NCBI GenBank assembly: GCA_051453625.1
Contig: JBOZIK010000001.1
Location: 93,521,003-93,577,973, forward strand
Reading direction: 5' to 3'
Length of the DNA: 56,971 bases
Source of the DNA: Welwitschia mirabilis
Lineage: Eukaryota > Gnetophyta > Gnetopsida > Welwitschiales
This document shows positions 21,769 through 34,119 of the stretch, in pieces. Position 1 is the stretch's first letter, and each line of letters opens with the position of its first letter. The notes beneath the pieces are model-generated. The model was not told the origin of the DNA. It worked only from the letters and a program-made list of their open reading frames with translations, and searched no databases. The position numbers and the translations under genes are program-made.

Positions 21769-21786
21769 TGATACCATGACTATGAT
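21769..21786 (+). other. ATH-F primer-binding site (tRNA-Asp type, decayed)
   Basis: TGATACCATGACTATGAT, five bases after the LTR end, matches the Athila-type Asp PBS TGGCGCCGTTGCCGGGGA at about half the positions, and most mismatches are C-to-T or G-to-A. The CpG-rich core GGCGCC has become GATACC by three such changes. Confidence 0.65.
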
Positions 21787-21860
21787 AATATCTTGGTAGT
21801 GGTTAAGAGAAGTATTAATTTTCCTTTTTCCAAGTTTTATACATAGTTTTTTTCCCCTAA

Positions 21861-22080
21861 TGGTGGTACTGTTCCTTCTTTTAATGATACCTGAACTGGT
21901 TCTTTTTATTTTGCTTTATGTTTCTTTTTTCCCCCTTTTCTAGTGGTTGGTACTAGTCTTTTCAAGTGTTATCTTGAACTAGTTCATTTTTCTTTTCTTT
22001 TGTGTGTTGTCAAGTGGTTGGTACTATTCCTTCTAGTGTTACCCTAAACTAGTTCTTTTTCTTTTGCTTTGTTTTTTTCC
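21861..22080 (+). repeat. Minisatellite in ATH-F leader (~75-bp unit, 3 copies)
   Basis: Three imperfect units start at 21861, 21942 and 22013. Each begins TGGTKGGTACT and contains a CTTCTAGTGTTACC-like segment, AACTAGTTC and a T-rich tail. They lie in the untranslated leader between PBS and gag. Confidence 0.8.
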
Positions 22081-22599
22081 TCTTATTTTCAAACTTGTTT
22101 TCTATAGGTCTAATATCTGTTGTAGATTGCTTTAGAGTTGAGAAAACTTTAAAAACTTAAAAATTTTAAATTAAACTTTATGATTGCATTATGTTCTTTT
22201 ATTTTCTGCTATATTTTTATTTTATATGTTTTTCTATTTCTGTTCTTGCATCTCAAAATGTGCATAAAATTTTAAAATTTTATTGAAATCATTTTGTAAT
22301 TCACGTCACATTTTATTCACATTCATCATCTCTATTTTATTTTACTAACTTATAAAAGGATTAAAACCTTTAATATTTGCTCATAATTTTAATACATTTT
22401 TTATCTTTATTTTATTTCATCATGACCTTGATGCTATAAACATTCTATATTTGTTCAACAAATCTATTAACATTTTGCATGCATTCAACAAATCCATTTG
22501 TAAAACCTTGGAACCCTATATAACTTGGAGTTCCTAAAATTTTTTTTAATTTATTGTTTAAACCTTCTTCTAACCATCTAAGTCAATTTCTTGCATGAC

Positions 22600-23960
22600 T
22601 TAAACTCATGATCTATTGAGAAGATTATCCTAAAACAACATGAACTCCTTTACTAATCATGAAAGGATGAGAGAACTCAGAATCTAAAATCAAGCTTGAG
22701 ATGATTCTCAAGAATAAACCTCAATCATATAAAATAATTAAAATAATAAAACTTCCTTTCCACAACACAATCCAAATGACCTACTTGATCCCTTTGATGA
22801 AACCTTATTAAATCAAGAAATGTTCAAAAGATTACAAGCTTATTATTTCATCTAAGAAGTGGTTAGATGTCAAGCTGTCATTACTAATATTGTCAATCAA
22901 CTAGGTAAGCCCTTTGTGATTATATCCAATCACAAAGACTAGGAAGACACTCTTATATATTGCCACCACCTATTAACTAGAGGCAAGATTTTAAAACTTC
23001 TACTATATAACTCTTTCCTCATTTTCATGGCCTTAAATTTGAAGATCCATATCTACACCTTAAGGAATTTGAGTGCATCATGTTAACCATCCCCCAATAC
23101 CCTCATACTCATGTTGACATAGACTTACTTTATTTCTGTTTTCCCTAAAAGAAAAGGAAAATTCCTTATTATACATTTTAAAACCCTACTCCATTACAAA
23201 TTAGGTAGAGCTAAGCAAAGACTTTATTTGTAATTTCTTTTCTAGTTATAAGACAAATACCCTTAGGAAAGAAATCACGAACTTTTAATGGAAGGATAAC
23301 AAAACCTTCTTCCACACCTTAGAAAGATATGAAGCTTTATTATTAAAATGCATCAACATGGTTTTGAACTAGGTAGGGAGATAAGTTTCTTTTATGGTGG
23401 GTTATCTATAAATAACCACTAACTAGTAAAAATGATTAGTCATGATAATTTTCTGAGCATGCCCTTAGATGAGGGGAGTATTTAGAAAGTGTAGTTGAGA
23501 GCTTAAAAAATTAGGCAAAACTTATAGAACCCTCAAGATCACATTACCAACTATGTCAACTAGTGTTTTTAAGATTCCAAAAAACTTCGAGGTGAATAAT
23601 AGAATTTATAAACTAATAAGAAAACTAGAATAATTAACTACCTCATCATTAGCCTCATTTATGATTGCTAAACACAATTGTTTAATCTTCTATACTGACA
23701 TTCATAAAACCATTGAATGCCCTTCTATCCCTTTATCCCAAAGCATATTTAACAAATAGGTGAATCTATAGGACAATGACCAAATACCAAAATTCACCCC
23801 TACTTGAACACTTACAATTATAGTTGTTAAATTATCCAAATTTCTACTAGAAATAAGATAACATTCCAAAATAAAATTTTTAGTTAAAGACTTCATTTTT
23901 CTCATCTTCTAATCCTTACCCTTTATCATCAAACTATTAAACTAGTTCATCTAACTTATT
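22600..23960 (+). pseudogene. gag: ATH-F gag, broken
   Basis: Encodes the capsid/nucleocapsid. Blocks visible in different frames: DPYLHLK-like DPYLHLKEFECI region near 23040-23080 (reads PYLHLKEFECIMLTIPQY), CFP*KKRKIPYYTF, and QHGFELGREISFFYGGLSIN near 23350-23410, corresponding to the conserved 'QxxxFYxGL' part of Athila/Tat gag. A zinc knuckle at 23677-23718 reads CLIFYTDIHKTIEC, which fits CX2CX4HX4C with the second Cys replaced by Phe, and is followed by PSIPLSQSIFN. Stops are frequent. Boundaries are approximate, since the N-terminus cannot be fixed. Confidence 0.7.
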
Positions 23961-24579
23961 GGAGAATACCCTCAAAAATTTCATAGAAATACAAATGTAA
24001 ATCAATTAAAGATAAAAGAAAATAATGAAAGCTTAAAATAAATAAATCAAAGGCTTGAAAAGAGCATAAACTAACTCTAGTAAACCACCACCTAAATTCT
24101 TTCATCAATAAATTAAATAGAAATAGGAAAACTTCCTATGATTACCCAACCAAATCTAAAAGAAGTTAGATTTATAGAAGGGCTAGAATACCTAAAAGAA
24201 ACCAAGTCTAATACACCTTAGAAATGGAAAAGAACTAGAAAATCCACCCATATTAAATAATCCTAAGGATAAATAAAACCCCATAGAAAGTAAGAAAAAG
24301 GGTAAGAGTGAAGACCCATTACCTATTTACAAAGAACCATTACCTTTTGCCTAATAGCTTAAGAAGAATAACATAATAAAAAAGTAATTATAGGCCTTAG
24401 AAATTTTCAAAGAAGTTAAGATAAACATTAACTTTCTAGAATCCATTAAATAGACCCCCTCCTATGCAAAATTCCTTAAGAACTTATGTATCATAAAAAG
24501 ATGAATGAATGTTAAATCTAAAGTATTTTTAGCTCATCAAATGAGTATGATTATTAAAAACCATTTTCAACAAAGTACA

Positions 24580-24965
24580 GAGACTGTAGGTGTTCCAAAA
24601 TTATCATTACCATAGGAAACAAAACACTCAACTAAGCCTTGTTAGACTTAAGAGCCAATGTAAACTTACTCCCTTGTAAAACCTATAAGGTTTATGCTTG
24701 GAAGGACAGAAAAACATGAAACTCTAACTCTAATGAGTAGATAACTCTATTAAAACACCATTAGAAGTCATTGAGGATGTCATAGTTAGAATGAATAGTT
24801 GCTAGTTCCTATTAGATTTTGTGGTCCTGAAGATGGAAAATTCAAAACCAAACAGTGCCCTCATATTAGGAAGACCATTCTTAGCAACATTGAATGCCTT
24901 GATTAATTATAAGAATGGATTAATGAAAAATTTTCATTTGACAACATCACCATAGAGCTAAACAT
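24580..24965 (+). pseudogene. ATH-F aspartic protease, broken
   Basis: The active-site strand reads ALLDLRANVNLLPC (the family has DLGASVNLLP, so the Gly of the active site is Arg). After a frameshift the C-terminal block is almost perfect: ALILGRPFLATLNALINY, then KNGLMK (24857-24925). The enzyme would process gag-pol. The spacer between gag and here (23960-24580) is stop-rich and unreadable. Confidence 0.82.
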
Positions 24966-25249
24966 TCTTAATGTTATGAAGTTGTCAGTAAACAATAAAG
25001 GAATAGAGTACATAGATAGAACAGAAAGCCTTATTAAGAATTAGAAATCCACGTCTCACTCTCTAGAAAATGATAAAAGATATGATGCAATAGGCATATA
25101 AGATTTTTAGGAAAAAAACCATACCTTGGATGCTTCGTAAAAGGCGTAAAAATTCTCTTAAGAAACATGTTCCATAGACAAAATAAAGTTGACTTAGAAC
25201 TCAAACCCTTACCTAATGATTAAAAATATGCTTTCTTAGGGGATACTCC

Positions 25250-26070
25250 ACCTTATTAGTAGTTATAAATTATTTATTAACTCCATTCAAAAAAGATCAA
25301 TTACTTAGACTCTTAAGAAAGAACAAACTAGCATTAGGATGAACCCTCTTCAACATTAAAGGAATTGAGCCTAGTATTTGCATGCACCACATCTATTTAG
25401 AGGAAAATGTTAAACCATCCATTGAAACGTAATGTAGAATAAACCTAACTATGAAGAAAGTTGTTAAACATGAGGTAATTAAACTTATTGATAATGGGAT
25501 TATCTACTCTATTACATATAACAAGTAGATAATTTCAACTCATATCATAGTGAAGAAATTAGGAATTACCCTTATCCCTAATAATCATAATAAACTTACC
25601 CCTACCAAACCTACTAGAAAATGAAGGATCTATATTGATTATAGGAAATTAGATACTATGTCTAAGAAAGATAATTATCATCTTTCTTTCCTAAATCAAA
25701 TTTTAGAATAGCTTGTAGGGCATCCTTTTTCTTATGTTTTGGAAATTAATCTTTCACTTATCCCTGTGGAATGTTTACTTACAAATAAATGTTCTTTGGC
25801 CTATGTAATGCACTTAATACTTTCTATCATTACATGTTTAGGATCATTTTTGACTTATTAGATTCAGGTGTTGAAATCTTCATATATGATTTCTTAGTTT
25901 ATAGAACATCATTTAACCATTGTTTGAAAAATTAGAATGTGTCCTTAAGAGATGCATTGAAAAATGCCTTATACTCAACTAGAGAAAATGCTGTTTTATG
26001 ATAAATTAAGGTATAATTTTAGGACATATTATCTCTAAGGAAGAAACTCAAGTAGATCCAGCTAGATATT
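25250..26070 (+). pseudogene. ATH-F reverse transcriptase, broken
   Basis: Frame blocks: LFNIKGIEPSICMHHIYLEE, VVKHEVIKLIDNGIIYSI, IYIDYRKLDTMSKKDNYHLS, and QILE*LVGHPFSYVLEINLS. The catalytic box now reads VEIFIYDFLVY (near 25870-25900), where the first Asp of the FMDD motif is Tyr (GAT to TAT). Thumb-side traces (YTQLEKMLFYDKLRY) follow. The domain is colinear with ATH-R RT but differs substantially, so the two are separate insertions of related families. Confidence 0.83.
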
Positions 26071-26249
26071 TTTAATTACACACCTATTAAACTCTTAAAA
26101 ATAAGAAGATATTAGATAATTCTTAAGGCAGGAAAGATATTATAGGTAATTCATTAAGGATTTTAGTAAAATCTCTAAGACTTTGTGTAATATTTTGAGG
26201 AAAAATGCCTCCTTTGATTAGACTTAAAAGTGTCAATACACATTCAAAA

Positions 26250-26720
26250 AACTTAAATAAAAACTAAATTCTACATCCATTATTCAATCACCCCATTGGA
26301 AGTTACCTTTTAAACTTATATGTAACATAAGTAACTTTGCAGTAGGAATCATTTTAGGGTAAAGAGTTAATAAAAAGCCAATTATAATTTACCATGTTAG
26401 TAAAACCTTTAATGATACTCAAATCCATTACACTGTCATAGAGAAGGACCTTCTGGCTATTTTCTTTGCTCTTGAAAATTTTAAACAATATCTTTGAGAA
26501 TCTAAGGTAGTCATTTACACTAATTACTTATTCCTTAGATACCTTTTTGTTAAAAAGGATTTGAAACCATATCTTATAAGATGGATTCTTCTCATTCGAG
26601 ATCTCAATTTAGAGACTAAGAATAAGAAAGACTTCAATAATGTTATCACATACCATCTTTTATGCATATCTCTAGATACTCTACAAATATTTTTATATAT
26701 TAATAACACTTTTCTAGATT
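26250..26720 (+). pseudogene. ATH-F RNase H, broken
   Basis: Almost continuous reading: IIQSPHWKLPFKLICNISNF, AVGIILG*RVNKKPIIIYHV, TVIEKDLLAIFFALENFKQY, then VVIYTNYLFLRYLFVKKDLK and PYLIRWILLIRDLNLETKNK. Catalytic Asp residues in CDAS and YTDH are both Asn here (ICNIS, YTNY), while the Glu in EKDLLA remains. These are single G-to-A changes at GAC/GAT codons, typical of the decay seen in the whole window. Confidence 0.85.
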
Positions 26721-26929
26721 AAGATCTTCTTTTAATTAAAGAAACATCTTGGTTTGCAAATATTACTAATTACTTAGTCTTTAAAACTATTCTTTTCTAC
26801 TAGACCATCAATAATAAAAAGAGGTTCTAAAGCTAAATTAAATATTTCTTTTGGGATATCACATATGCTTTCAAATATTCTATGGATTAAGTAATTTACA
26901 AATATGTCCTTCAAATTCATGTTTATGAT

Positions 26930-28101
26930 ATACTTAAACATTGCATTCCAAGGCTTGTTGGGGTTACTACTTAGCTAGTAAGAGCGTAATAAAAATCCTA
27001 TAATTAGGTTTTTATTGGTCATTAATTTTTAAAGACTTCTATCTTTACAGTAAATCTTGTAATAACTATTAAATTTTAGGGAGTGTTTCACATAGATAAA
27101 TGATGCCTTTAAAATCGATCCTTATTGTTAAATCCTTTGACATATGAGGAATTGATTTCTAAGGCCCTTATCCATTATTAAATGGATATTAGTACATCCT
27201 TATTTGTGTCAACTATGTAACTAAATGGATTGAAGCATGTACTTGTCAAACAAATAATGCTAAAATGCTATTTAAATTCTTTAAAGAAAATGTCTTTAAC
27301 TCATTTTTATTGTTCACGTGTTTTAATTACTAGTGTAGGGACATACTTTTATAATAAAATATTCAACAACATTTTTACTAAATATGAGTTTACACATAAA
27401 TTCACAACATCGTATCACCTAAAAATAAGTGATCAAGTTTAGGTTACAAATTAGAAACTTAAGAAAATCCCTTAAAACATAGTAAACTCAAAATAAAAAA
27501 ATAGTCCTTTAAACTTGACGATGTCTCATGGGCATATTGCACTATTTATAAAATGCCCTCAGGGATGTTACTTTTTTATTAGTCTATGGTAAAACATGTT
27601 ATTTACCTATAGAACTTGGGCACAGGGCTTATTAAGTAAGCAAGACTATAAACTTAAACTTAGAGGTTGCAAAATAAAATAGGGTGATATAACTTAACAA
27701 AATAGATAAAATTAGAAATGATGCCTATGACAACATCAGAATAAATAAGGACAGGATGAAAATATTCCATGATCAACATATCATTAGAAAAATATTTTAG
27801 GAAGGAGAACTAGTTTTATTATATAAATCGTTCTTGCATTTTTTCTCGAGCAAATCAGTAGCTAAGTGGAAAGGACCCTTCTTAATAAAAAAAGATTTTG
27901 CCACATGGAATTATTGAAAATCCCAAAAATAAACAACTCCTTAAGGTCAATGGGCATAGGGTAAAACATTATCAATCATCCCACCCCCCTTCTAAAGCTT
28001 GTCATTTACTAAATCCATTGTCAAAACACTCTAACAAATTAATAAATAATTTATCCAAACCATCAATTCATGATTTTTTAAGACTTACTAATCCAGATTA
28101 A
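26930..28101 (+). pseudogene. ATH-F integrase, broken
   Basis: The finger region is barely readable. The DDE core is visible as GPYPLLNGYQYILICVNYV, TKWIEACTCQTNNAKMLFKF and FKENVFN; the later block reads TYFYNKIFNNIFTKYEFTHK and FTTSYHLKISDQV in another frame (27230-27442). The C-terminal domain reads KIRNDAYDNIRINKDRMKIF then HDQHIIRKIF, GELVLLYKSFLHFF, VAKWKGPFLIKKD and MPHGIIENPKNKQLLKVNGH (27690-27970), the usual Athila-type end. The open stretch 27898-28101 carries the last residues and tail. Confidence 0.83.
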
Positions 28102-29353
28102 AAGCCCTTACAATAAAAATCAATAATAGACAATCATGATATCACCAATAAGTAATGGTTAATATCAAGTTCACTTGTGGGTTTTTAAGGGGGGAAATGC
28201 TTATTTTGAGTAGCTTGTTTAAGAACACATTCACTTAGGATCTCTAGTTTTAGTAAAAATTGGTTTAAAAGGTAGGATTCACCTTTACATGTGCTCTTTA
28301 AGTAAAAAGCCTTTAATGAGAATTAGATTCATCTTAACTAGGCTAATGAGCCAATGACCCCCTAAAAGTGCATTAAAAAATGCCTAGGGGAAGATGAAGA
28401 AAAGAAAATAATATATCTCTTATCCAAAAACAAATAATATTAATCACTTAGCTTAGTTTAGTTAAATACATTAGGGCTATGGATGCCTGCTAATAATGTA
28501 TCTCTAATAATTTAATTACAACATGTTCAACTGCATCATGGCTATAAACACTTACTAGCAATGCAGCACTGATTTTGTATAATACAACATGCTTAACTCT
28601 ATTGGTAGAAAATTTCATAACATTATATTATTAATGTGGTTTAAAAGCATAATACTAAGGACATATGTAAAGGTAGAAATGGAAAATAAAGAATAAAAAT
28701 GTGGGAATTAGAGGCCTTATATGAATTATTATCTCTTAACTTTCATACTTAGGATTTGCATTAATTTATTATATTCCTATAGGTTAATTAGTTAAAACTT
28801 AACTTGATTAATATCAAAATTCACTAAAAATACAAAAATATAATAAAGGGTTAATAACTTAAGATAGTTCACTCATTTATTCATGAGTTTCTGGTTTCAC
28901 TCCATTTATCTCACATCATTTCACTACATTCCACTTTCTATCATTTTCATGAGAAATAACTTCTAAGAAATTAATCATTTTATGAATAGTTATTCCACTT
29001 AGCACATGTTTATTTGTAAATAGATTATCTTTTCCTTATCTTAAATTACATTATTTTTAATAAAAAAACTATTTGTAACTTGTCTACACCTATTTTCTCA
29101 AATAACTTAATGTTTTTACCATAAACTTTGAGGATAATGTTGAGTTTTTATTAGGAATATGACATCTTTATTGTCACTTTATTTTCACTAAATTTTTCAC
29201 TTTAATATCCTAACTACATAAAATTAGTCATAAAAGTTTTCAAGTTATATCATTTTCACACTTGAAGTTCTTTTGACACAAATAATTTTTCCATGTTTAG
29301 TCATTTCATTACCAATGTTTTTCTAAGAAACTATTAAAAGACTAGTTAAGGGA
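28102..29353 (+). other. ATH-F non-coding 3' region
   Basis: Sequence between integrase and 3' LTR. No second ORF is readable. It matches 50560-51836 of the other Athila-type copy, for instance the AACTGCATCATGGCTATAAA region (about 28529 here, 50966 there) and GTGGGAATTAGAGGCCTTAT (28701 here, 51129 there). So it is a conserved element part, not host sequence. Confidence 0.7.
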
Positions 29354-30593
29354 TGTGTTGACATTAAAAATTAACATTTATATCAAGTGTTTCAGGCAAA
29401 TTTATTATAAATAAAGATTTTAATTTAATTATTTTAATCATAAAACATCTTTTTTATTATTTTTAAAATAAAATTAAATATTACATTTGTCTTCATATTA
29501 AATTGTAGATATTTAGCCACATTTTGGAATACATGGCATAAGATGAATATAATTCCATATAAAACGATAGTGGCAATGGAGATATGAGGTGATGATATGT
29601 AGAAGAAGCATTTGAAGACATGTGGTAGAGGAATGTGGAGGTGGGATTGGAGACATGTGACAATCTCCATCAAATATCACAAGATAACCTCTATCAAATA
29701 CTAAATGATAAAATTTCTACCTAATGATAAAAGATAAAATCTTATCTACCTAACACTATAAGATAATCTTCACCAAATGCTACAATACAAAATCTTATCT
29801 ACCTAATGCTAAATGACAAAGATTCTACCCAAAGATATAATCTAAGAGTATAACCACCACTCATCGACATCTCTCCCTATCAAAGGGCCTTGAACCTTTC
29901 ATTGTATTCATCTTTGACTTGGAGAATTATAATACTTTAAAGCATCAACTTGTGTTGGTTTCCTAGATGACTCTTTGGGGAAGTAATCTAGCCTTAATGT
30001 ATTGCTAAGGAGTTATTCATGCTTCTTTCTTTGTTTTCTATAAATTTGTTCTTTATGTAATGAAAAAGTTATTTTTCTTTAGTCTTAATTCATAAGAAAT
30101 ATCATAATTATAATGCTTAGTTAACTTATTTAACTCTCAAGTTTAATTTAGTTGTGTGAATTCCTCTTTATTACTTAGTTATTTAATTTTATAGATCTTG
30201 AGTACTTTAGGAGTCTTTACTTTCTATTATTATTTAAGACTAAAGTGTTAGTTGGATTTACCATTTGTCATATAGCATATGAGATCATGCCTCATGAATT
30301 AAACCAAAATTACTTAATGCTTTTTATTGTTTTATAGAAAGCCAATTAGACAACATTGGAGTGAAGAACTGCTTAGGACAAATTGAAATAGCTTAGAGGT
30401 AGTTTACTTCCATCTTCTCTAAGATAAATTTCAACTCTAAACTTCATCTTTTCCTTTCTTTCTTTACTTTGTAACTTGCATTAATATTTAAGTTAATGCA
30501 ATTCTAAACGTAAATCCATGTTACCCTTGAGGAAGAATAATAGCTAAGTGAAAAACATAGCTTAAATCTAAGACATTATACTATGGGTTAATC
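29354..30593 (+). repeat. ATH-F 3' LTR
   Basis: Starts TGTGTTGACATT after a purine-rich AAGGGA and ends GGGTTAATC(A), followed by ACTCA. Aligns end to end with 20530-21763. AAGCATTTGAAGACATGTGG occurs in both. Confidence 0.88.
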
Positions 30594-30899
30594 ACTCACC
30601 TAGTTTAATTACATTATTCTTATTTTGGCACTTGGAATAAATATTTTAACTATCTTCTCTACATCTTTAAAATTTATAAGTCTCTTACTAACTATAGAGT
30701 GCATTAATGATTATTACTTTTCTCATGATGAAAGTGCTGCTAACATGGATACCTAAAGCACTCCAATTAAATACCTCCTTCACTAACCACTCACTTGTTA
30801 CTTACACACTAATGCTTCTCTACTATTGTGCTTCTATTATAGCTTCTACCTAAACTATAGTATTTTTCATTTTTTGCCCACTTTTTTTTAATGTTTATA

Positions 30900-30995
30900 G
30901 CCTCATGATGTAGTGGTAAAGATGTTTGACTCTCAACCTGCAAGTCACAAATTTGAAGCTAGAAGGTTAAAAAAAGGGTTCTTGAAATTTGTTCT
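30900..30995 (+). repeat. tRNA-derived SINE head (fragment)
   Basis: GCCTCATGATGTAGTGGTAA AG leads an A-box-like TAGTGGTAAAG, followed by GATGTTTGACTCTCAACCTG and a decayed B-box in CAAGTCACAAATTTGAAGC. Spacing between boxes (about 30-35 bp) fits Pol III internal promoters. It cannot fold as a sound tRNA, so a SINE head is more likely than a tRNA gene. Confidence 0.45.
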
Positions 30996-32339
30996 AGTCA
31001 TTATTTTTATGTGTAAATGCATGCTTTTGAACCATTACTAAGCTTTTAGCTCTATCTTATGTACATGAAATTGTTTCTAAGCAATTTATTAACTATTACC
31101 TAGTTCTATGCACATGTGCTTTAGGTAGAAATTGTCTAGTTTTTAGCTTTGTTTTGTACACATGCATAGTTTTGTACTTTTTTTTTTCTAGTGCATTTTT
31201 ATCTTTTTTTCAAGTTTATTGGGTATTTTTCGAGTTTGTAAAAACAAAACTCACTTTATATAGTGAAATCAAGTTGGAATGTTGAGTAATATTCCTTAAT
31301 TTGTTTTTTTTTTAAGTTTCTTTCTTTACTTTTTTAAGCTCTTATTTTCATTCTTTTTAAGTTTCTTAAAATTTGTGGCTTTTTTCAAATTTTTATAAGC
31401 CAAATCTCTTTCATCAACTCAAGTTGGAATGTAAAGCAAGATTCTTTGACTTAATCTTTTTATTTTTTCTCTCCTTTCTTTTAGATTATATTTATGATTT
31501 GGATGGATAAAGCTAATTTGGATGATGAGCAAAATATACTTAGGTTAACTATACCATAATTAGTCCCTTTTTACCATATGTTGATCGTTTTGTTTTCTTT
31601 TCGCACTGAACAATTTTATTAAACATGCTTTAGTTAATTAACAAAAATGAAAATTACCTTTTACTTCTTAAACACTTGATATGTTTACTAGTAATAAGTT
31701 TTGATTGAGGGTGAGCACAGGCAATCTTATATACATAGAGATTTGTGTTGGACTTTATGCTATCTTATGAAGTTCATTTTGTAATATTAGCTATCATAAC
31801 TAGAAATGTTGATCTATACAAAGCGTTGTGCCCCTCTTAGATGAACACATCCTAAGTACTTAAGGTCTAGATTTTCATGTATGCCATGGTAATCAATGAT
31901 ATATTAGGTGAAAGCTAGAGGTAAAATAATAGGATCTACTTAGATTTCATTACCATGGTATATAGATTTAATAAAATTTAAAATTTATTGAGTTTAAGAT
32001 TTAAGTAGGTTACCAACATTACATGGTATTCTCCCTTAAGGGGGAATATATAGCTCAAATAATTAAGACTAGCCAACAACTTAAAAGCCCCACTAATATA
32101 ATTTGCATTTTGTCTTTTTACTCATTTTGGAGGGAAGGATACTATAATTGAAAAGGATGTGATAACTACCTTAATTTGGGAACAGACTTTAACATGATTA
32201 ATTTTAGCATTTTTATCATCTAATAATTCATTTAAGCCCTCTGCATCAAAATCAACCTCACTTACATTAAAAAAATTCAAAATAAAGTAAATTTATTCTT
32301 ATTTCTCATATGTATAGGTTCATACTTCTTTTAGGTGAA

Positions 32340-32640
32340 GGGTTTTCTTAATTATCATATTTTATGATTTAGATAGATCACTTAATTTTTTGTTTTGATT
32401 TCCTTTCACTATGACTATATCTTTCTATTGTGATATTTTGTCTCTTTGCTTTAGTTACATTATGACTTAGATAAATCCCTTAAAATTATGGATGAAAGTA
32501 AGATTATTTTCTTATAAATATAAAATCCCTTGGTCCTTGTTTTCTTATATTCTTTTTTTAGTTTAACGATATTTCATTATGTGATGAATAGATCACTTTT
32601 AGTTGTAGATGAGAGTAAGATCCTGATTATTCTTGACTTT
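32340..32640 (+). repeat. Degenerate tandem repeat (~125-bp unit)
   Basis: The phrase TTATGAYTTAGATARATC.CTT recurs at about 32363 and 32461 and a looser copy at about 32576; the second and third copies continue with ATGGATGAAAGTAAGAT or TAGATGAGAGTAAGAT. Units are imperfect and non-coding. Confidence 0.55.
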
Positions 32641-33739
32641 ACCTCATAACTTGTCAACTCTCTTTTGGTTTTTCTCCTTCTTCCATCATGGCATATTTGG
32701 CATCATATTCAAAGGGTAAGTTTTATTGGCTTTTAGAGTCTTTTACATCTATACTTACCACTAGGATCATGGTTGATGTTAGAGTCACTCTTTAAGATGT
32801 TTAGTCATAGGAGGTTTGACATGAGAATTTTATGTCAACTATGCAGATTTGTGATTATGAAAAGGAATTTTTGATACATGATCATATACCTCTTTAAAAT
32901 TAAGCTAAATAAGCTAATTATAAAGATATTAAGAAAAATTAATATAAATTATTTATAAATCTATCACTTATTAATGTAAGAAGTTAATTGATTAGATCAA
33001 AATAAGCTATACCAACTTCTATGCTTTAAGGGACACATTCTACTCCAAAAATGACCTATAGTTCCTTATTCTTATAACTCACATGAATAGTTTGCATTAT
33101 GAAAAATGAAAGATAAGATAATTGAATATACAAATGAAAGACATCAAGGTAAAGGAAGTGAAACTTAATTAATAAAAACAAGTTTGCATTCATTAGGTTA
33201 ATTTGATCCATTATTCTTTGGAAGAATTCTCATTGAATAGTTATATTATGCTATTACATGGTAGTAAGCAATTGAATAATATGATTTTTGATAGACCTAT
33301 TAAGGATCTCATTTTAGCTAAAGATTAATTTCACTTCATAAGATCTTCTTTTCTTGATGTTGCATGCAAAGTTTCTCATGCTCATGGCCTTCCTCATTAA
33401 AATAAAAAGCATTATAATAATCTCATCTACAAAAGGAATCACATCATGATAAGGGTAATATTATATAAAAATATCAAAATAAGAAACTTTATTAAACTTA
33501 GTAACATAAAATTTAGTTTAGAATACTTCCACTATTTAGAAAAATAAATATCAGTTCTTATGATATAAAAAAAAAGTCATACTAGAAACTTCTATAGTAT
33601 TTTATAAGGTAAAGTTTACACTTAAGGCAAATGAAATTACTAAAGAATCTAGTTCCCTTAATCATGCTAAAAAATTTAAATTAAATGTGTAGTCTTTAAA
33701 AACTTTGATTTTATTAGTATGAGTAAGCACATACATCAT

Positions 33740-33970
33740 GACAAGTTATGAATTCTTAATACAAATGTAACTCATCACATGCTTATTAACATAATTAATT
33801 TGATAAATTCAGCATCGAGTTATGTTTATTTAGTAGATAAAACACTAGTTCTTATGGAAGCCTATGATTTTATTACTCTTGACTTGACATCACTCTCTTC
33901 ACAAACTATTTCACATGTTCTTTATATTTCTTCTTTGAGGTTTCATCTTCTATAGCTTTCCACTTTAATG
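33740..33970 (+). pseudogene. COP-C protease, broken
   Basis: Reads ILNTNVTHHMLINIINLI at the active site, where copia proteases have W(I/V)(I/L)DSG.(T/S).H; Asp is now Asn and Gly Asn. It then reads YDFITLDLTSLSSQTISHVL and YISSLRFHLL*, matching the conserved '..L..VL.VP.L..NLLS' end of the domain. The active site is destroyed. Confidence 0.65.
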
Positions 33971-34119
33971 TGAGAATAGCACTCTATTTTCATAATAAAG
34001 CACTCAGTGAATATTTATAATGATAATTAGTAACTAATCATGTAAGTATACATGAATGGAAAGCTTATTCATTTTCATGATTGTGTTAGAATATAAGAGA
34101 TGGCTTGTAAATTTTCCTA

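Larger units (their letters stand above)
20530..30593 (+). mobile_element. ATH-F: complete Athila-type Ty3/gypsy element
   Basis: A 10-kb plus-strand element with LTRs of about 1.24 kb, an Asp-type PBS, a leader with a minisatellite, gag, protease, RT, RNase H and integrase in gypsy order, and a 1.2-kb non-coding 3' region before the 3' LTR. ACTCA stands at both borders (20525-20529 and 30594-30598), a plausible 5-bp target duplication. All domains have stops. It sits inside COP-C, so it inserted after COP-C did. A third LTR of the same family is at 51837-53186. Confidence 0.85.
30599..33100 (+). other. COP-C internal region after ATH-F; no readable gag
   Basis: Continues COP-C after the Athila insertion. 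No gag domain is convincing. It includes a tRNA-like SINE head (30900-30995), a loose ~170-bp direct repeat sharing CAAGTTGGAATGT (31272 and 31423), and a degenerate tandem array (32340-32640). A frame starting at 32689 (MAYLASYSKGKFYWLLESFT) could be the gag start but has no recognised motif. Confidence 0.4.

Noticed and set aside
29434-29673. Minus-strand open frame with membrane-like segments
   Set aside because: Antisense to the ATH-F 3' LTR; the matching 5' LTR has only a shorter, different frame.
30900-30975. Functional tRNA gene
   Set aside because: No acceptor stem and no conserved TTCGA in the T loop; better explained as a SINE head.
32689-32760. Host gene start (ATG with a short open frame)
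   Set aside because: Short, no splice or domain evidence, inside retroelement DNA; at best a copia gag trace.
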